Source: Bacteroidia bacterium (GTDB taxonomy: Bacteria; Bacteroidota; Bacteroidia; JAESSM01; NORP286). From it: a stretch of 6,603 bases of DNA. The notes under the pieces are model-generated. The model made no database searches. It had not been told where the DNA came from and saw nothing but the letters and a program-made list of their open reading frames with translations. The DNA lies in assembly GCA_016764115.1 (NCBI GenBank), contig JAESSM010000115.1:1-6603 (forward strand), written 5' to 3'. The translations under genes and the position numbers were made by a program. Shown piece after piece: positions 5,317-6,603 of the stretch. Positions within the stretch are counted from its first letter, which is position 1. Every line of letters begins with the position of its first letter.

Positions 5317-6603
5317 ATGAGTAAACCCATAGACAAAATAGATTCGGTAGTCATAAAATTTGCCGGTGATTCAGGTGATGGAATGCAGCTAACAGGAGGG
5401 CAATTTACCAACACGGCCGCTTTATACGGCAATGACCTTGCTACTTTCCCAGATTTCCCTGCAGAAATACGTGCACCCCAAGGAACTCTGTTTGGTGTAT
5501 CAGGTTTTCAATTGAAATTTAGTAGCGATGAGGTTTTTAATCCAGGAGATACTGTTGATGTTTTGGTTGCCATGAATGCTGCAGCTTTAAAAACCAATGT
5601 TGATCTTTTAAAGGATAATGGAACCATTATTGTAAATACGGCTGGATTTGATAAGAAGAATCTGAGATTAGCACAATATGAAGAAAATCCTTTAGAGGAT
5701 GGTTCACTATCTAAATTCAACCTCTATGAAATTGATGTAACCAAAATAACCAGAAGAGCTCTTGAAGGTTCAGGACTTGGAGTTCGGGATATTGACAGGT
5801 CGAAGAATATGTTTGTACTTGGTTTCTTATACTGGATGTATAATAGACCAATAGAACACTCTGTAAAGTTCCTTGAATCTAAATTTAAGGGCAATTCAGC
5901 AATTGCCGAAGCCAACGTCAAAGTTTTAAAAGCCGGATATAATTATGGGGACACCACTGAGACCTTTACTACTAGATATGAAGTAGAACCAGCTAAACTT
6001 AAGTCAGGAACTTACAGGAATATTATGGGTAACCAAGCTTTATCATTCGGCTTGATCGCTGCATCCAAAAAATCAAAGCTTCCATTATTTTATGGTGGAT
6101 ACCCGATAACACCTGCCACTGAAATTTTGCATGAGCTTTCAAAACATAAAAATTTTGGTGTTAAAACATTTCAAGCTGAAGATGAGATAGCTAGCATATG
6201 TGCATCTATTGGCGCAGCTTTTGGTGGAAGTTTAGCCATAACAGCATCTTCAGGACCTGGAATAGCATTAAAGGGTGAAGCAATTGGATTAGCCCTGGTT
6301 CTGGAATTACCATTAGTTATTGTAAACGTTCAAAGAAGCGGGCCTTCTACAGGGATGCCTACAAAAACTGAACAAGCAGATTTACTACAAGCTCTATATG
6401 GAAGAAACGGGGAGGCCCCAATACCAGTTATTGCACCGCATTCTCCTACGGATTGTTTCAACGCAGCATTTGAGGCATGTAAAGTTGCGATCAACCACAT
6501 GACACCTGTGATGCTTCTAAGCGATGGGTACATTGCCAACGGCTCCGAACCTTGGAAATTTCCTAAAGAAAGTGAACTTGAAGACATTAAAGTTTCTTTT
6601 GCA
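5317..6603 (+). CDS. korA: 2-oxoglutarate (2-oxoacid):ferredoxin oxidoreductase alpha subunit, KorA (N-terminal part)
   Basis: An open frame of 429 residues that runs off the right edge. The N-terminal ~190 residues are the gamma-type domain ([14 protein letters not shown], 17-30; [15 protein letters not shown], 52-66), fused to the alpha domain from about 235. Alpha-domain motifs are [11 protein letters not shown] (260-270), [18 protein letters not shown] (287-304), [16 protein letters not shown] (309-324) and [20 protein letters not shown] (330-349). This gamma-alpha fusion is typical of KorA-type enzymes. With KorB they oxidatively decarboxylate 2-oxoglutarate to succinyl-CoA and reduce ferredoxin, or run in reverse. 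TPP and the Fe-S cluster are bound mainly by the beta subunit, expected just downstream and outside this window. The full protein is usually about 600 residues, so roughly 70% is present. The ATG at 5317 starts eight codons before the first conserved strand; an ATG at 5304 is out of frame. Substrate specificity (2-oxoglutarate versus another 2-oxoacid) cannot be fixed from this part alone. Confidence 0.9.
   Translation, partial: MSKPIDKIDSVVIKFAGDSGDGMQLTGGQFTNTAALYGNDLATFPDFPAEIRAPQGTLFGVSGFQLKFSSDEVFNPGDTVDVLVAMNAAALKTNVDLLKDNGTIIVNTAGFDKKNLRLAQYEENPLEDGSLSKFNLYEIDVTKITRRALEGSGLGVRDIDRSKNMFVLGFLYWMYNRPIEHSVKFLESKFKGNSAIAEANVKVLKAGYNYGDTTETFTTRYEVEPAKLKSGTYRNIMGNQALSFGLIAASKKSKLPLFYGGYPITPATEILHELSKHKNFGVKTFQAEDEIASICASIGAAFGGSLAITASSGPGIALKGEAIGLALVLELPLVIVNVQRSGPSTGMPTKTEQADLLQALYGRNGEAPIPVIAPHSPTDCFNAAFEACKVAINHMTPVMLLSDGYIANGSEPWKFPKESELEDIKVSFA

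Noticed and set aside
5304..5324. ATG at 5304 with a 6-codon frame ending TAA, just before and overlapping the korA start
   Set aside because: It is too short and out of frame with korA; there is no evidence that it is a leader peptide rather than chance.
5508..6587. Minus-strand open frames under korA (5508-5720, 5724-5921, 6330-6587)
   Set aside because: They are antisense to a continuous frame with clear KorA motifs on the plus strand.

Overview
The window looks like a chromosomal segment of an aerobic or facultative member of the Bacteroidota. Three things point there: an alternative complex III (ACIII) pair, exact matches to the Bacteroidota promoter -7 box TAnnTTTG upstream of several genes, and the near absence of Shine-Dalgarno sequences in an AT-rich background. 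The genus cannot be fixed from this sequence. I see no integrase, transposase, CRISPR array, tRNA or rRNA.

Layout: positions 1-752 (minus) hold the N-terminal 250 residues of ActB, cut by the window edge. Positions 782-1984 (minus) hold the complete hexaheme cytochrome ActA. The two form one leftward operon with a plausible promoter at about 2045-2077. Next comes a REP-like imperfect palindrome (2175-2236) that also supplies the stop codon of a small YkvA/DUF1232 membrane protein (2226-2636, minus). Divergent from it across 54 bp is a 632-residue PurF-family amidophosphoribosyltransferase (2691-4589, plus). A 116-residue lipoprotein (4771-5121, plus) follows, and then the start of the alpha subunit of a 2-oxoacid:ferredoxin oxidoreductase, KorA (5317 to the right edge, plus).

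Functionally this is mostly housekeeping. ActA/ActB belong to a quinol-oxidising respiratory complex, PurF to purine synthesis, and KorA to ferredoxin-linked 2-oxoglutarate metabolism. There is no sign that these neighbours form one pathway.

The most unusual structure is between purF and korA. The last ~54 bp of purF, including its stop codon, recurs exactly 620 bp downstream (5157-5210) with only four mismatches. Three of these are synonymous in the purF frame. The lipoprotein gene lies between the two copies, so 4590-5156 looks like a cassette inserted at the 3' end of purF, or the scar of a purF duplication or replacement. This is the best candidate for something undescribed, but one window cannot settle its mechanism.
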